From assembly GCF_024220175.1 (NCBI RefSeq), contig NZ_CP098502.1, forward strand, positions 1,178,001-1,242,000: a DNA stretch of 64,000 bases, given 5' to 3'. Position 1 is the stretch's first letter; every line of letters begins with the position of its first letter. This stretch comes from Paraconexibacter antarcticus. GTDB lineage: Bacteria; Actinomycetota; Thermoleophilia; Solirubrobacterales; Solirubrobacteraceae. The notes beneath the pieces are model-generated. The model saw only the letters and a program-made list of their open reading frames with translations, was not told the origin of the DNA and ran no database searches. The position numbers were made by a program, and so were the translations under genes. This document shows, piece after piece, positions 32,895 to 40,254 of this stretch.

Positions 32895-34060
32895 GCGATC
32901 CCGCGATCCCGGCCACGCCGCATCAGGTCAGCCGCGCCGTCGGCCACGTCGCGCTCGGGGCGTGGAGCGGCGGCCGCTACCTCCACTTCGGCGAGCCGCT
33001 CGACGAGGAGCGCCTCGTCCGGCTGCTGACCCCGGACGAGGGCATCCACACCCTGCTCACCGCCGACGCCTACGGCGCCGGCGAGGCCGACCGGGTCGTC
33101 GCCCGCGCGATCGCCGGCGTGCCCCGCGAGGGCGTCTCGCTCATCGGCGCCGTCGGCCACGACTTCTACGAGGGCGAGCGCGAGGGGGCCAAGGGCTTCC
33201 CGCGGTTCACCGACAGGCGCCTGCGGGGCGCCGACGCCTACGCGGACTACCTGCGCATGGCGACCGAGCGCCACCTCGAGCGGCTCGGGGTCGATCAGCT
33301 CGACGTCCTCCTGCTCCACAACCCCGACCGCACCGGATACACGAGCCCGGTCGTGTGGGAGGCGCTCGCGTCCCTCCGCGACGACGGCCTGACGGCGGCG
33401 ATCGGGGTCGCGCCCGGGCCGGCGAACGGCTTCACCCTCGACGTCATCGCCTGCCTCGAGCGCTTCGGCGAGCTGATGGACTGGGCGATGCTCATCCTCA
33501 ACCCGTTCGAGCCCTGGCCCGGCGAGCTCGCGCTGCGGACCGCCGCCGCGCAGGAGGTCGCCGTCATCGCCCGCGTCGCCGACTACGGCGGCCTCTTCTG
33601 GGACGACGTGCGCCCCGGGCACACCTTCGCGGAGCGCGACCACCGGCTCTTCCGCCCGGGCGGCTGGATCGAGGCGGGCGTCGACAAGCTCGAGCGCATC
33701 CGTCCCATCGCCGCGCGTCACGGCCTCACCCCGATGCAGCTCGCCGCGCAGTGGGACCTTGCGCACACGCCGGTGGCCTGCGTCGTCCCGACGCTCATCC
33801 AGGAGCCCGGGGGACGGCCGATCGAGGAGAAGCGCGCCGAGCTCGCCGCGACCCCGTCGCAGGTGCTTCTCAGCCCCGAGGAGGTCGAGGAGATCCGCGC
33901 CATCGGCGACAACGCCGGTTCCATGGTCCTCAAGGGCGCGACCCCCGACCACGACGGCGAGATCATGCCGGACCGCTGGCCGCTGGAGACCGACCTCGTG
34001 GCCGCGGGAGCGCGCTGGGGCATCGACGCCGAGCGCGACCTGGCCGCGACGCCGCAGTAG
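32891..34060 (+). CDS. Aldo/keto reductase family protein
   Basis: This 389-residue TIM-barrel protein shows the AKR start motif LLTADAYGAGEADRVV (Asp and Tyr of the tetrad) and the LLLHNPD strand with the active-site His. The strand that normally carries the catalytic lysine reads VSLIGAVGHDF, so the lysine is not visible at its usual place and activity may be altered. Near the C-terminus, VACVVPTLIQEP is the cofactor-binding region. GTG start in a GTGA overlap with the lipoprotein gene. Reaction unknown. Confidence 0.75.
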   Translation: MSDPAIPATPHQVSRAVGHVALGAWSGGRYLHFGEPLDEERLVRLLTPDEGIHTLLTADAYGAGEADRVVARAIAGVPREGVSLIGAVGHDFYEGEREGAKGFPRFTDRRLRGADAYADYLRMATERHLERLGVDQLDVLLLHNPDRTGYTSPVVWEALASLRDDGLTAAIGVAPGPANGFTLDVIACLERFGELMDWAMLILNPFEPWPGELALRTAAAQEVAVIARVADYGGLFWDDVRPGHTFAERDHRLFRPGGWIEAGVDKLERIRPIAARHGLTPMQLAAQWDLAHTPVACVVPTLIQEPGGRPIEEKRAELAATPSQVLLSPEEVEEIRAIGDNAGSMVLKGATPDHDGEIMPDRWPLETDLVAAGARWGIDAERDLAATPQ

Positions 34061-34072
34061 CCTGACGGTCAG

Positions 34073-35263
34073 ATGCGGCGCTTCCTCTCGTCGGCCGACG
34101 GCTGGCCGTACCTGCTCGTGCCGTTCATCCCGATCGCGGTCGTCCTCGACATCGCGGGGGCCGGATCGGTTGCGATCTTCGTCACCTCGGCGCTCGGCGT
34201 CATCCCGACCGCGGCGCTCATGGGGCGCGCGACGGAGGAGCTCGCGGCCCGCAGCGGACCGGGCATCGGCGGCCTGCTGAACGTCACCTTCGGCAACGCG
34301 CCGGAGCTCATCATCGCGCTGTTCGCCCTGAACAAGGGGCTGCACGAGGTCGTCAAGGCGTCGCTCGTCGGCTCGATCCTCGGCAACATCCTGCTCGTCC
34401 TCGGCGCCGCCATGTTCTTCGGCGGGTGGGGCCGCGACCGGCAGCTCTTCGACCGCACGGCGGCGACCGCCCAGTCCTCGATGCTGCTCCTCGCGATCAC
34501 CGCGATGGTGATGCCGGCGATCTTCGAGCTCGTCGAGGGCCGCGGGCTGCCGTCGCCGTCGAGCGAGCTGATCAACTACGACACGACGGTCGAGCACCTC
34601 TCGTACGCGGTCGCGGTGATCCTCATCCTCTCCTACATCGGTGGCCTCGTCTTCTCGCTCAAGACGCACCGCGACCTCTTCAACCCCGACCACGGGCCCG
34701 ATCCGAGCAAGCCGGGCGTGGCGGCCGGGCTCCCGCTCGACACGCACCCGGATCCGGCGACGACGGTGGACCCCTTCGACGAGGGCGAGCCGTGGTCGGT
34801 GCGCAAGGCCGTCGGCGCCCTCGCCCTCGCCGGCGTGGCCGTCGGCGTCATGTCCGAGATCCTCGTCGGCTCGATCTCCGAGGCGGCGCACTCGATCGGC
34901 CTCAGCGAGTTCTTCGTCGGCGCGATCGTCGTCGCGATCGTCGGCAACGCGGCGGAGCACTGGGTCGCCGTCCTCGTCGCCCGCAAGGACCAGATGGACC
35001 TCGCGGTGAACATCGCCATCGGCTCGAGCGCCCAGATCGCGCTGTTCGTCGCGCCGGTACTCGTCCTCGCCTCGCTCGTGCTCGGCCCGCACCCGCTCGC
35101 GCTCGTGTTCAACGGGTTCGAGCTCGGCGGGCTCATCCTCGCCGTCGTCATCGCCAACCACGTGACGAACGAGGGCGAGTCGACGTGGTTCGAGGGGGTC
35201 CAGCTCCTCGCGGTGTACGTCGTGCTCGGCGTCTCGTTCTACTACGCGGGCGTCGGGACCTGA
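34073..35263 (+). CDS. Calcium/proton antiporter (CaCA superfamily, Cax-like)
   Basis: This 396-residue membrane protein has the two inverted alpha-repeats of Ca2+/cation antiporters: GNAPELIIALFALNKG in the first half and VGNAAEHWVAVLVARK in the second, with Glu residues that bind calcium. About eleven helices are present, with a hydrophilic loop between halves (about 205-240). It exports Ca2+ in exchange for protons. The ATG at 34073 follows the aldo/keto reductase stop by 12 nt. Confidence 0.9.
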   Translation: MRRFLSSADGWPYLLVPFIPIAVVLDIAGAGSVAIFVTSALGVIPTAALMGRATEELAARSGPGIGGLLNVTFGNAPELIIALFALNKGLHEVVKASLVGSILGNILLVLGAAMFFGGWGRDRQLFDRTAATAQSSMLLLAITAMVMPAIFELVEGRGLPSPSSELINYDTTVEHLSYAVAVILILSYIGGLVFSLKTHRDLFNPDHGPDPSKPGVAAGLPLDTHPDPATTVDPFDEGEPWSVRKAVGALALAGVAVGVMSEILVGSISEAAHSIGLSEFFVGAIVVAIVGNAAEHWVAVLVARKDQMDLAVNIAIGSSAQIALFVAPVLVLASLVLGPHPLALVFNGFELGGLILAVVIANHVTNEGESTWFEGVQLLAVYVVLGVSFYYAGVGT

Positions 35264-35299
35264 CACACCGGCATCGCGGGGCTTCTGAAAGCTGCCGCC

Positions 35300-35455
35300 G
35301 TGAGTCTCACCCAGGTCGTCCGGCATGCGCTGTGGCACCTGCCGGACGATGCCGACCTGACGGAGAGTCGCTGCGGCCGCGCCGGCCGCGCCGGTCGCCG
35401 GGTCCGCCTGAAGATCGGCCGGCGCCGGCCGATGACCCGGGTGTGGACCCTGTGA
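35300..35455 (+). CDS. Small basic protein, translationally coupled to next gene
   Basis: A 51-residue frame begins at GTG 35300 and ends in a TGA that overlaps the next GTG start (GTGA). The product is rich in Arg and Gly (RCGRAGRAGRRVRLKIGRRR) with a hydrophobic N-terminus. The GTGA overlap and GC-rich third positions suggest it is translated. No family is known; it may be a leader-type ORF. Confidence 0.45.
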   Translation: MSLTQVVRHALWHLPDDADLTESRCGRAGRAGRRVRLKIGRRRPMTRVWTL

Positions 35456-36027
35456 CCTCAGCCGGCGGCCTCTCCGCGCCGGCCGCGGCGGCGACCGCGG
35501 CGACGAAGGCCGCGACGACCGCCCACCTCCCGGCCGGGAAGGCCGCGTCGGCCTTCCACGACGCGCTCGCGTCGGCGAGCGACAAGCTCAGCCCGGTGAA
35601 GGGGCACGCCTACTCGAAGATCGTCAGCGGGCCGGACAAGGGCATGTACGTCAACACGACCCACAACGCCCGGGCCGGCGAGCACTTCTCGATCGAGTAC
35701 CACGACGGGCGTCGCTGGAACGTCTACGGGACGGGGGCGGACCGCACGATCATCGCCTTCCCGAAGGCGGCGGCGGCCACGGCCGGGACGACCGCGAAGC
35801 CCGGCACGACGACGACCCCCGCGGGGGCGACGCCGAGCACCGGGGGGACATCGCCGAGCACCAAGACGGCGACCACCGGCACGAAGACCGCGACGCCGAG
35901 CACGGGGACCACGACCCCGAGCACGAAGACGGCGACCCCGAGCACGGGGACCACGACCACCGCCCCGACGTTCGACGGCGGCACGATCGGCGCCGGCGCG
36001 GCGTCGACCGCCCGCCCGAAGCGCTGA
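35452..36027 (+). CDS. Hypothetical protein with Thr/Pro/Ser repeat tail
   Basis: This 191-residue protein has an Ala-rich N-terminus, a middle domain of about 65 residues with aromatic and charged residues (GHAYSKIVSGPDKG, HFSIEYHDGRRWNVYG), and a C-terminal tail built from repeated STKTATPSTGTTT-like units. The tail is likely glycosylated or a wall-spanning spacer. No clear signal peptide is visible from the GTG start at 35452, which overlaps the previous stop. Not recognised. Confidence 0.6.
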   Translation: MTSAGGLSAPAAAATAATKAATTAHLPAGKAASAFHDALASASDKLSPVKGHAYSKIVSGPDKGMYVNTTHNARAGEHFSIEYHDGRRWNVYGTGADRTIIAFPKAAAATAGTTAKPGTTTTPAGATPSTGGTSPSTKTATTGTKTATPSTGTTTPSTKTATPSTGTTTTAPTFDGGTIGAGAASTARPKR

Positions 36028-36041
36028 CGCGCGCCCGGGCC

Positions 36042-36365
36042 TCAGTACTCCTCCTCGTCGGGCTCGAGCTCGTCGATGTCGTCCTCCTCGTCGTCGTCCG
36101 CCGCCGCCACGGCGCCCGACGCGCCGGGGTGATGGGAGGCGTCGAACCGCTCGATGATCTCGTCGCGGGCCGTCTCGTCCACCGGCGCCCCGTCGCCGAT
36201 GAGGACCCAGGTCGCCTCGTCGTCCGCGTCGCCGGTTTCCTCGAAGAGCTCGGCGTCCAGGGCGGTGCCGTCGTCGACGACGAGCAGCATCTCGGTCTGG
36301 GGGTTGTAGTACGTCCCGGGGCGGTTGACGGCTTCGTCGAGCTCGAAGCGGCGAGGAGCAGGCAT
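36042..36365 (-). CDS. Acidic protein with Asp/Glu-rich C-terminus
   Basis: This 107-residue protein has an ordered-looking first 60 residues (RPGTYYNPQTEMLLVVDDG) and a very acidic tail (DDDEEDDIDELEPDEEEY). ATG 36365 is preferred because a TAGAAC box lies exactly 7 nt upstream; an earlier GTG at 36371 would sit inside that spacer. Function unknown. Confidence 0.65.
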   Translation of the reverse strand: MPAPRRFELDEAVNRPGTYYNPQTEMLLVVDDGTALDAELFEETGDADDEATWVLIGDGAPVDETARDEIIERFDASHHPGASGAVAAADDDEEDDIDELEPDEEEY

Positions 36366-36372
36366 GACCACC

Positions 36373-36378
36373 GTTCTA
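36373..36378 (-). promoter_or_regulatory. -10 box of leaderless promoter
   Basis: TAGAAC on the minus strand, 7 nt before ATG 36365. GGTGG between them is a possible but weak ribosome site. Confidence 0.4.
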
Positions 36379-36433
36379 TCGACTTTCGCGGATCCCGTGC
36401 AAGCCGGGGTCCGTGGCGCCCGCGCCGCGACGG

Positions 36434-36844
36434 TCAGGAGAGGTCGCCGAGCTGCCGGGCGACCTCGGCCTCGACGTCCAGCGGCTCCTTGCCCTGGCGG
36501 ATGCGGCGACGGTTGCGGGAGGCGACGAGCTCGCGGATCTCCGCGAGCAGCTGGGGGTCCACCTGGGTCCGGGTGAGGGCGGTGAGCTCCGCCTCGATGT
36601 CGAGCGGCTCGCCCCCCTTGCGGACGCGACGGTCGCTGCGCGCCTGGAGCATCTGGCGGATCTCTTCGTCGCGGACGGCGGCCGAGCCCCCGCCCTCGCG
36701 GCGCCGCGGGCCGTCGTCGTCCCCGAACAGGCCGCCCTTGCCGATCTGCTTGTAGGCGCCGCTCGACGTGGCCATCGTGATGCCGGCGATGACGACGCCG
36801 AGGGCGACGACGACGAACAGCACGGTTCCGAAGACGTCCTGCAC
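36434..36844 (-). CDS. Single-pass membrane protein with paired charged repeats
   Basis: This 136-residue protein has one N-terminal membrane helix (about 4-24) and a cytosolic part carrying two copies of a related module: RQMLQARSDRRVRKGGEPLDIEAEL and RELVASRNRRRIRQGKEPLDVEAEV (compared in two halves), each with R-x-x-R-x-G-x-EPLD-EAE. The internal duplication is clear. Related short modules occur in actinobacterial membrane proteins of unknown role. GTG 36844 fits a GATAGT box 7 nt upstream. Confidence 0.7.
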   Translation of the reverse strand: MQDVFGTVLFVVVALGVVIAGITMATSSGAYKQIGKGGLFGDDDGPRRREGGGSAAVRDEEIRQMLQARSDRRVRKGGEPLDIEAELTALTRTQVDPQLLAEIRELVASRNRRRIRQGKEPLDVEAEVARQLGDLS

Positions 36845-36851
36845 GCCCTCC

Positions 36852-36857
36852 ACTATC
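36852..36857 (-). promoter_or_regulatory. -10 box of leaderless promoter
   Basis: GATAGT on the minus strand, 7 nt before GTG 36844. It faces the divergent promoter at 36872-36877. Confidence 0.4.
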
Positions 36858-36871
36858 GCAGGGGGCGGGAG

Positions 36872-36877
36872 TACCCT
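36872..36877 (+). promoter_or_regulatory. -10 box of leaderless promoter
   Basis: TACCCT, 7 nt before ATG 36885, without a ribosome site. Confidence 0.5.
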
Positions 36878-36884
36878 TGACCCC

Positions 36885-37025
36885 ATGTGGAAGCGCTGGC
36901 GCCGACGCAGCATGGCCCCGAGCCGCCCGGCCGTCTTTCCCGAGCAGTACGGGCTCGTGCTCGTGAGCGTCGGCGCCGTGATCGCCGGCTGCGTGCTCGT
37001 CGCGTACCTCCTCATCAGCGCCTGA
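36885..37025 (+). CDS. Tiny single-pass membrane protein (46 aa)
   Basis: A 46-residue protein with a basic N-terminus (MWKRWRRRSMAPSRP), the motif FPEQYG and one membrane helix (about 23-43). The leaderless-type promoter, positive-inside charge pattern and divergent location support expression. It might be a small membrane regulator; nothing else can be said. Confidence 0.6.
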   Translation: MWKRWRRRSMAPSRPAVFPEQYGLVLVSVGAVIAGCVLVAYLLISA

Positions 37026-37109
37026 GCGCGCCCCGATATCGGATCTGCGTCCAGTTCGCGGCGTGGGCGAGACATCCGGTGTGACGTGCGCTACCTTGTC
37101 GGGTAGTTG

Positions 37110-37125
37110 TTGACTGACCAGTCAA
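37110..37125. promoter_or_regulatory. TetR-type operator upstream of acyl-CoA dehydrogenase
   Basis: TTGACTGACCAGTCAA is a 16-bp dyad, symmetrical except for the central two bases. Operators of this look (TGACTGaCCAGTCA) are typical of TetR-family regulators of lipid metabolism in actinobacteria. It lies 62 nt before the GTG of the dehydrogenase gene. Confidence 0.65.
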
Positions 37126-37186
37126 TCTATCGCCGTCCGACCGCCGTCCCGGGCGCGCCGGACCCTCACTCTTCAAGGAGCATTCA

Positions 37187-38353
37187 GTGGTCGATTTCAC
37201 GCTGACCGACGAGCAGAAGAACCTCCGCGAGCTCGCGCACGACTTCGCCGAGAAGGAGATCCGTCCCGTCGCCTGGGAGCTGGACAAGGAGTCCACCTTC
37301 CCGCGGGCGATCATCGACAAGGCGTTCGAGGTCGGCCTCATGAACACCCACGTCGAGGAGCAGTACGGCGGTCCCGGCCTCTCCTACCTCGACGGCTGCA
37401 TCATCGAGGAGGAGCTCTCGTGGGGCTGCTCCGGCGTCCAGACGTCGCTCGGCTGCAACGGCCTCGCGTCCGCCCCGGTCTTCCTCGGCGGCTCCGAGGA
37501 GGTCAAGAAGGAGTTCGGCCAGTCGCTGACGCAGGACGGCACCCTCGCGTCCTTCTGCCTCACCGAGCCGGGCGCCGGCTCCGACGTGTCGGGCATGCGC
37601 ACGAAGGCCGTGAAGAAGGGCGACAAGTACGTCCTCAACGGCTCCAAGTGCTTCATCACCAACGGCTCGCACGCGGACTGGTTCACGGTCTACGCGAAGA
37701 CCGACCTCGACGCCGGCCACCGCGGCATCTCCGCGTTCCTCGTCCGCAAGGACGACACGGTGATCGTGGACAAGAAGGAGGACAAGATGGGCCAGCGGGC
37801 GTCCAACACCGCGACCATCACGTTCAACGACACCGAAGTCGACGCGAAGTACCTCATCGGCGAGGAGAACAAGGGCTTCAAGCTCGCCATGATGACCCTC
37901 GACCGCACCCGCCCGGGTGTGGCCGCGATGGCCACCGGCATCGCGCGTGCCGCCATGGAGTTCGCGATCGACTACTCCAAGGAGCGCGTCCAGTTCGGCG
38001 TGCCGATCGCGATGCACCAGGCGATCCAGTTCATGATCGCCGACATGGCGACCGAGATCGAGGCCTCGCGCCTGCTCACCTGGCAGTCCGCCGTCCTCCT
38101 GGACCAGGGCAAGCGCAACACGCTCCAGTCCTCGCACGCCAAGCGCTTCGCGGCCGACACCGCGATGAAGGTCACCACCGACGCCGTCCAGGTCTACGGC
38201 GGCTACGGCTTCATCAAGGAGTACCCCGTCGAGAAGCTCATGCGCGACGCGAAGATCATGCAGCTCTACGAGGGCACCGCGCAGATCCAGCGCCTCGTCA
38301 TCGCCCGCGAGACGCTGCTCCCGCGCCGCGTCGAGGAGCCCGCGTCGGTCTAG
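37187..38353 (+). CDS. Acyl-CoA dehydrogenase
   Basis: This 388-residue flavoenzyme carries the full acyl-CoA dehydrogenase pattern: an N-terminal helical domain, the beta domain with FCLTEPGAGSDVSG and KCFITNGSHADW, and the C-terminal helical domain with YGGYGFIKEYPVEKLMRDAK. The catalytic base is Glu362 in LYEGTAQIQR, the position used by short/medium-chain enzymes. It oxidises acyl-CoA to the 2-enoyl-CoA using FAD. GTG 37187 has AAGGAG 8 nt upstream. The TetR-type dyad in the upstream gap suggests induction by acyl-CoA. A hairpin terminator follows 55 nt after the stop. Confidence 0.95.
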   Translation: MVDFTLTDEQKNLRELAHDFAEKEIRPVAWELDKESTFPRAIIDKAFEVGLMNTHVEEQYGGPGLSYLDGCIIEEELSWGCSGVQTSLGCNGLASAPVFLGGSEEVKKEFGQSLTQDGTLASFCLTEPGAGSDVSGMRTKAVKKGDKYVLNGSKCFITNGSHADWFTVYAKTDLDAGHRGISAFLVRKDDTVIVDKKEDKMGQRASNTATITFNDTEVDAKYLIGEENKGFKLAMMTLDRTRPGVAAMATGIARAAMEFAIDYSKERVQFGVPIAMHQAIQFMIADMATEIEASRLLTWQSAVLLDQGKRNTLQSSHAKRFAADTAMKVTTDAVQVYGGYGFIKEYPVEKLMRDAKIMQLYEGTAQIQRLVIARETLLPRRVEEPASV

Positions 38354-38408
38354 CGCCGGCTGCGTGGCCCGGCGCTCGCCGGCCCGCTCCGCAGGTCCGT
38401 CGTGCCGG

Positions 38409-38432
38409 AGGGCGCCCTTTGCGGGGCGCCCT
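38409..38432 (+). terminator. Intrinsic terminator after acyl-CoA dehydrogenase
   Basis: AGGGCGCCC/GGGCGCCCT form a perfect 9-bp stem with a 6-nt loop, followed by TCGTCGTTT. Confidence 0.7.
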
Positions 38433-38504
38433 TCGTCGTTTCGGTGCAGATGGGGTGCAGGTGTGGGGTAGCGCTGTCGCAGGCGCTCCCCGGACGCTGT
38501 GCCC

Positions 38505-39515
38505 ATGTCCCCGAAGCGCCCCTGGTTCCCGCCGGGCTTCGACGTCGATGGGTGGAGGATCGCGGTTGCCCAGCAACCGCGATCCTCCACCCACCTCGAT
38601 CAACTGCTCGCCGTGCTCTTCCCGCTCCAGCACGATCTCGTGCTCCGGGCGCAGCTTCTCCACGTGGGCGTTGGTGAGCAGCCGATCCGCTCGCGCCTCC
38701 TGTCGCGCCGCCTCCACCGCGTTCCGGATCGCCCGGGGGTCTATGCCGCCGTCCGGTCGGGACTGACACCGCCGGGACGCCGGATGGCCGCAGTCCTTGC
38801 CGCCGGCGACGGCGCGCGCCTCGCGGGCTGGTCGGGGATGACGCACTGCGGGGTGCTGCCTGAGGCCGGGCGCAACGTCGACCTCGCCGTGCCGGCGAGG
38901 CGGCACACCCACCTGCCCGGCCTCAGCGTCGTGCGATGCGATCCGTTGCCCGGTGAGGTCGTGCTCGTCGACGGCATCCCGAGCCACAGCATCGCCCGCC
39001 TCCTTCTCGACCTGGCACGCCGAGACGACGACGAGATACTCGAGTGGGCGTGGCGTCAGGCCATCTACACGAAGCAGCTCGATCTCCGGGAGATCTCACG
39101 GACCCTCCGCGCGCACCACGGGCGCCCGGGGACACCGGCGCTGCGTGCCCTCTACGAACGACGGCGCACGCTCGCGGGCGAGCTTCGCAACCGCTTCGAG
39201 GTCCTCACGCTCGGGATCATCCGGGAGGCCGGGCTCCCCGAACCGCTGTGCAACACCGCGTGGGAGGTCGCACCCGGCCTCGTCCTCAAGCCGGACTTCC
39301 GGATCCCCGAGCTCCGGCTCGTCGTCGAGTCCGACGGTCGCGACGGCCACGAGGACGTCGAGTTCCTGCTCTCCGACGACGAGCGTGACGCGCTCTACGC
39401 GGCGAACGGGCACGCGACCGAGCGCTTCACCTACTGGCAGGTCAAGCGCGAACGCGCGCGGGTCATCGCGCAGCTTCGGCGTCATCTCCCTGACGCCCGA
39501 GCCGCTGGGTGGTAG
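38505..39515 (+). CDS. DUF559/AbiEi-like protein bracketed by hairpin elements
   Basis: A 336-residue frame from ATG 38505. From about residue 40 it resembles actinobacterial AbiEi-antitoxin-like N-domains (LFPLQHDLVLRAQLLHVGVG) with a C-terminal DUF559/Vsr-type nuclease-like fold (LKPDFRIPELRLVVESDGR, then ERFTYWQV). Conserved Asp and Glu residues of the nuclease-like core are present. A perfect 20-bp hairpin lies within the first 30 codons, so the true start may be GTG 38613, after the element. The stop codon is supplied by a second copy. The role is unknown, perhaps defence or DNA processing. Confidence 0.65.
   Translation: MSPKRPWFPPGFDVDGWRIAVAQQPRSSTHLDQLLAVLFPLQHDLVLRAQLLHVGVGEQPIRSRLLSRRLHRVPDRPGVYAAVRSGLTPPGRRMAAVLAAGDGARLAGWSGMTHCGVLPEAGRNVDLAVPARRHTHLPGLSVVRCDPLPGEVVLVDGIPSHSIARLLLDLARRDDDEILEWAWRQAIYTKQLDLREISRTLRAHHGRPGTPALRALYERRRTLAGELRNRFEVLTLGIIREAGLPEPLCNTAWEVAPGLVLKPDFRIPELRLVVESDGRDGHEDVEFLLSDDERDALYAANGHATERFTYWQVKRERARVIAQLRRHLPDARAAGW
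38550..38592. repeat. Perfect 20-bp hairpin element, copy A
   Basis: GGGTGGAGGATCGCGGTTGC and its exact reverse complement are separated by only CCA. It is palindromic on both strands, like REP/BIME or MITE-derived elements. It lies at the 5' edge of the DUF559-type gene. Confidence 0.8.
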
Positions 39516-39546
39516 ATCGCGGTTGCGTAGCAACCGTGAATCCACA
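39507..39546. repeat. Hairpin element, diverged copy B
   Basis: GGGTGGTAGATCGCGGTTGC matches the left arm of copy A at 18 of 20 bases; after the loop GTA the right arm starts GCAACCG and then diverges. The change to TAG provides the stop codon of the DUF559-type gene (39513-39515). Confidence 0.75.
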
Positions 39547-39552
39547 TTCACC

Positions 39553-39591
39553 GGGCGTGGGCGTGGGCGTGGGCGTGGGCGTGGGTGGGGG
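39553..39591 (+). repeat. GGGCGT hexamer tract, potential G-quadruplex
   Basis: GGGCGT is repeated about five times and ends in GGGTGGGGG, giving at least six G-runs spaced by three bases on the plus strand. It lies between copy B of the hairpin element and the PadR gene. Confidence 0.75.
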
Positions 39592-39615
39592 CCGCGCGGC
39601 GTCGGGCCCGGTTGC

Positions 39616-39621
39616 CATGAT
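39616..39621 (+). promoter_or_regulatory. -10 box of leaderless promoter for PadR gene
   Basis: CATGAT is 6 nt before ATG 39628. It lies just downstream of the G-rich hexamer tract. Confidence 0.4.
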
Positions 39622-39627
39622 GGACCC

Positions 39628-40119
39628 ATGCCTGACCGCGCCACCCGCGACGCCGTGGCCGAGGCCGTCTCGGTGGAGGCGGCACGGGCGGCCGCGGGTG
39701 CCTCGGGTGCGCGGGCGGCGACGGAGGGCGGCGCGGCGGGCGCGGCGGCCGCGGCCGGCAGCGGCACGACCGGCCCCCTCGTCGGGGAGCTGCGGCGGGC
39801 CGGCCTGCTGCCCCTGCTGGTGCTCCACTTCCTCGGGGAGGGGGCGTCGTACGGCAACGAGCTCATGGAGCGGGTCACGGCCACGACCGGCGGGCTGCTG
39901 AAGGTCAACCCGAACACGATGTACCCGCTGCTGCGCAAGCTCGAGTCCGACGGGTGCATCGTGGGGGAGTGGGAGCACCCCGAGCGGCGCTCGCGGCGCT
40001 ACTACCGGCTGACGGACGACGGCGCCGCCGCCCGTGACGCGCTGCTGGCCGAGCTCGGCCCGCGGCTCGACGCCGTCGCCCGGGGCGTGGAGCTCATCCG
40101 CGCCGAGCTGTCACACTGA
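39628..40119 (+). CDS. PadR-family transcriptional regulator
   Basis: This 163-residue protein has an Ala-rich N-terminal extension (about 55 residues) and then a PadR winged helix: LLPLLVLHFLGEGASYGNEL, VNPNTMYPLLRKLESDG (recognition helix) and the wing ending RRSRRYYRLTDDG, followed by a C-terminal dimerisation helix. PadR regulators normally repress a neighbouring exporter or detoxifying gene, but no such target is evident here. ATG 39628 follows the 6-nt leaderless spacing. Confidence 0.85.
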   Translation: MPDRATRDAVAEAVSVEAARAAAGASGARAATEGGAAGAAAAAGSGTTGPLVGELRRAGLLPLLVLHFLGEGASYGNELMERVTATTGGLLKVNPNTMYPLLRKLESDGCIVGEWEHPERRSRRYYRLTDDGAAARDALLAELGPRLDAVARGVELIRAELSH

Positions 40120-40254
40120 TCTTCCTGCGTAGCGCGGGTTTTGCAGGACCCGTTGCAGGAGCAGGAAATGCAGGGTGCGGGTGCTACGTTCGGCGCTCGG
40201 CCGCGGGTACGGCGCCGCTCTGCGGTGCTCGGACGGCGGCTCCGAACCCCCTGC

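Noticed and set aside
32150..35338. A 1062-codon minus-strand open frame across the lipoprotein, reductase and antiporter genes
   Set aside because: It is antisense to three recognisable genes and its product shows only charge-rich repeats.
39553..39591. Tandem repeats as a CRISPR array
   Set aside because: Units are 6 bp without spacers; no cas genes are present.
40120..40254. Possible c-di-AMP (ydaO-type) riboswitch before the NlpC/P60 gene
   Set aside because: Such riboswitches often precede wall hydrolases, but the conserved GGGGAA/TGAATCC-type blocks are absent; only TGCAGG-like repeats are seen.
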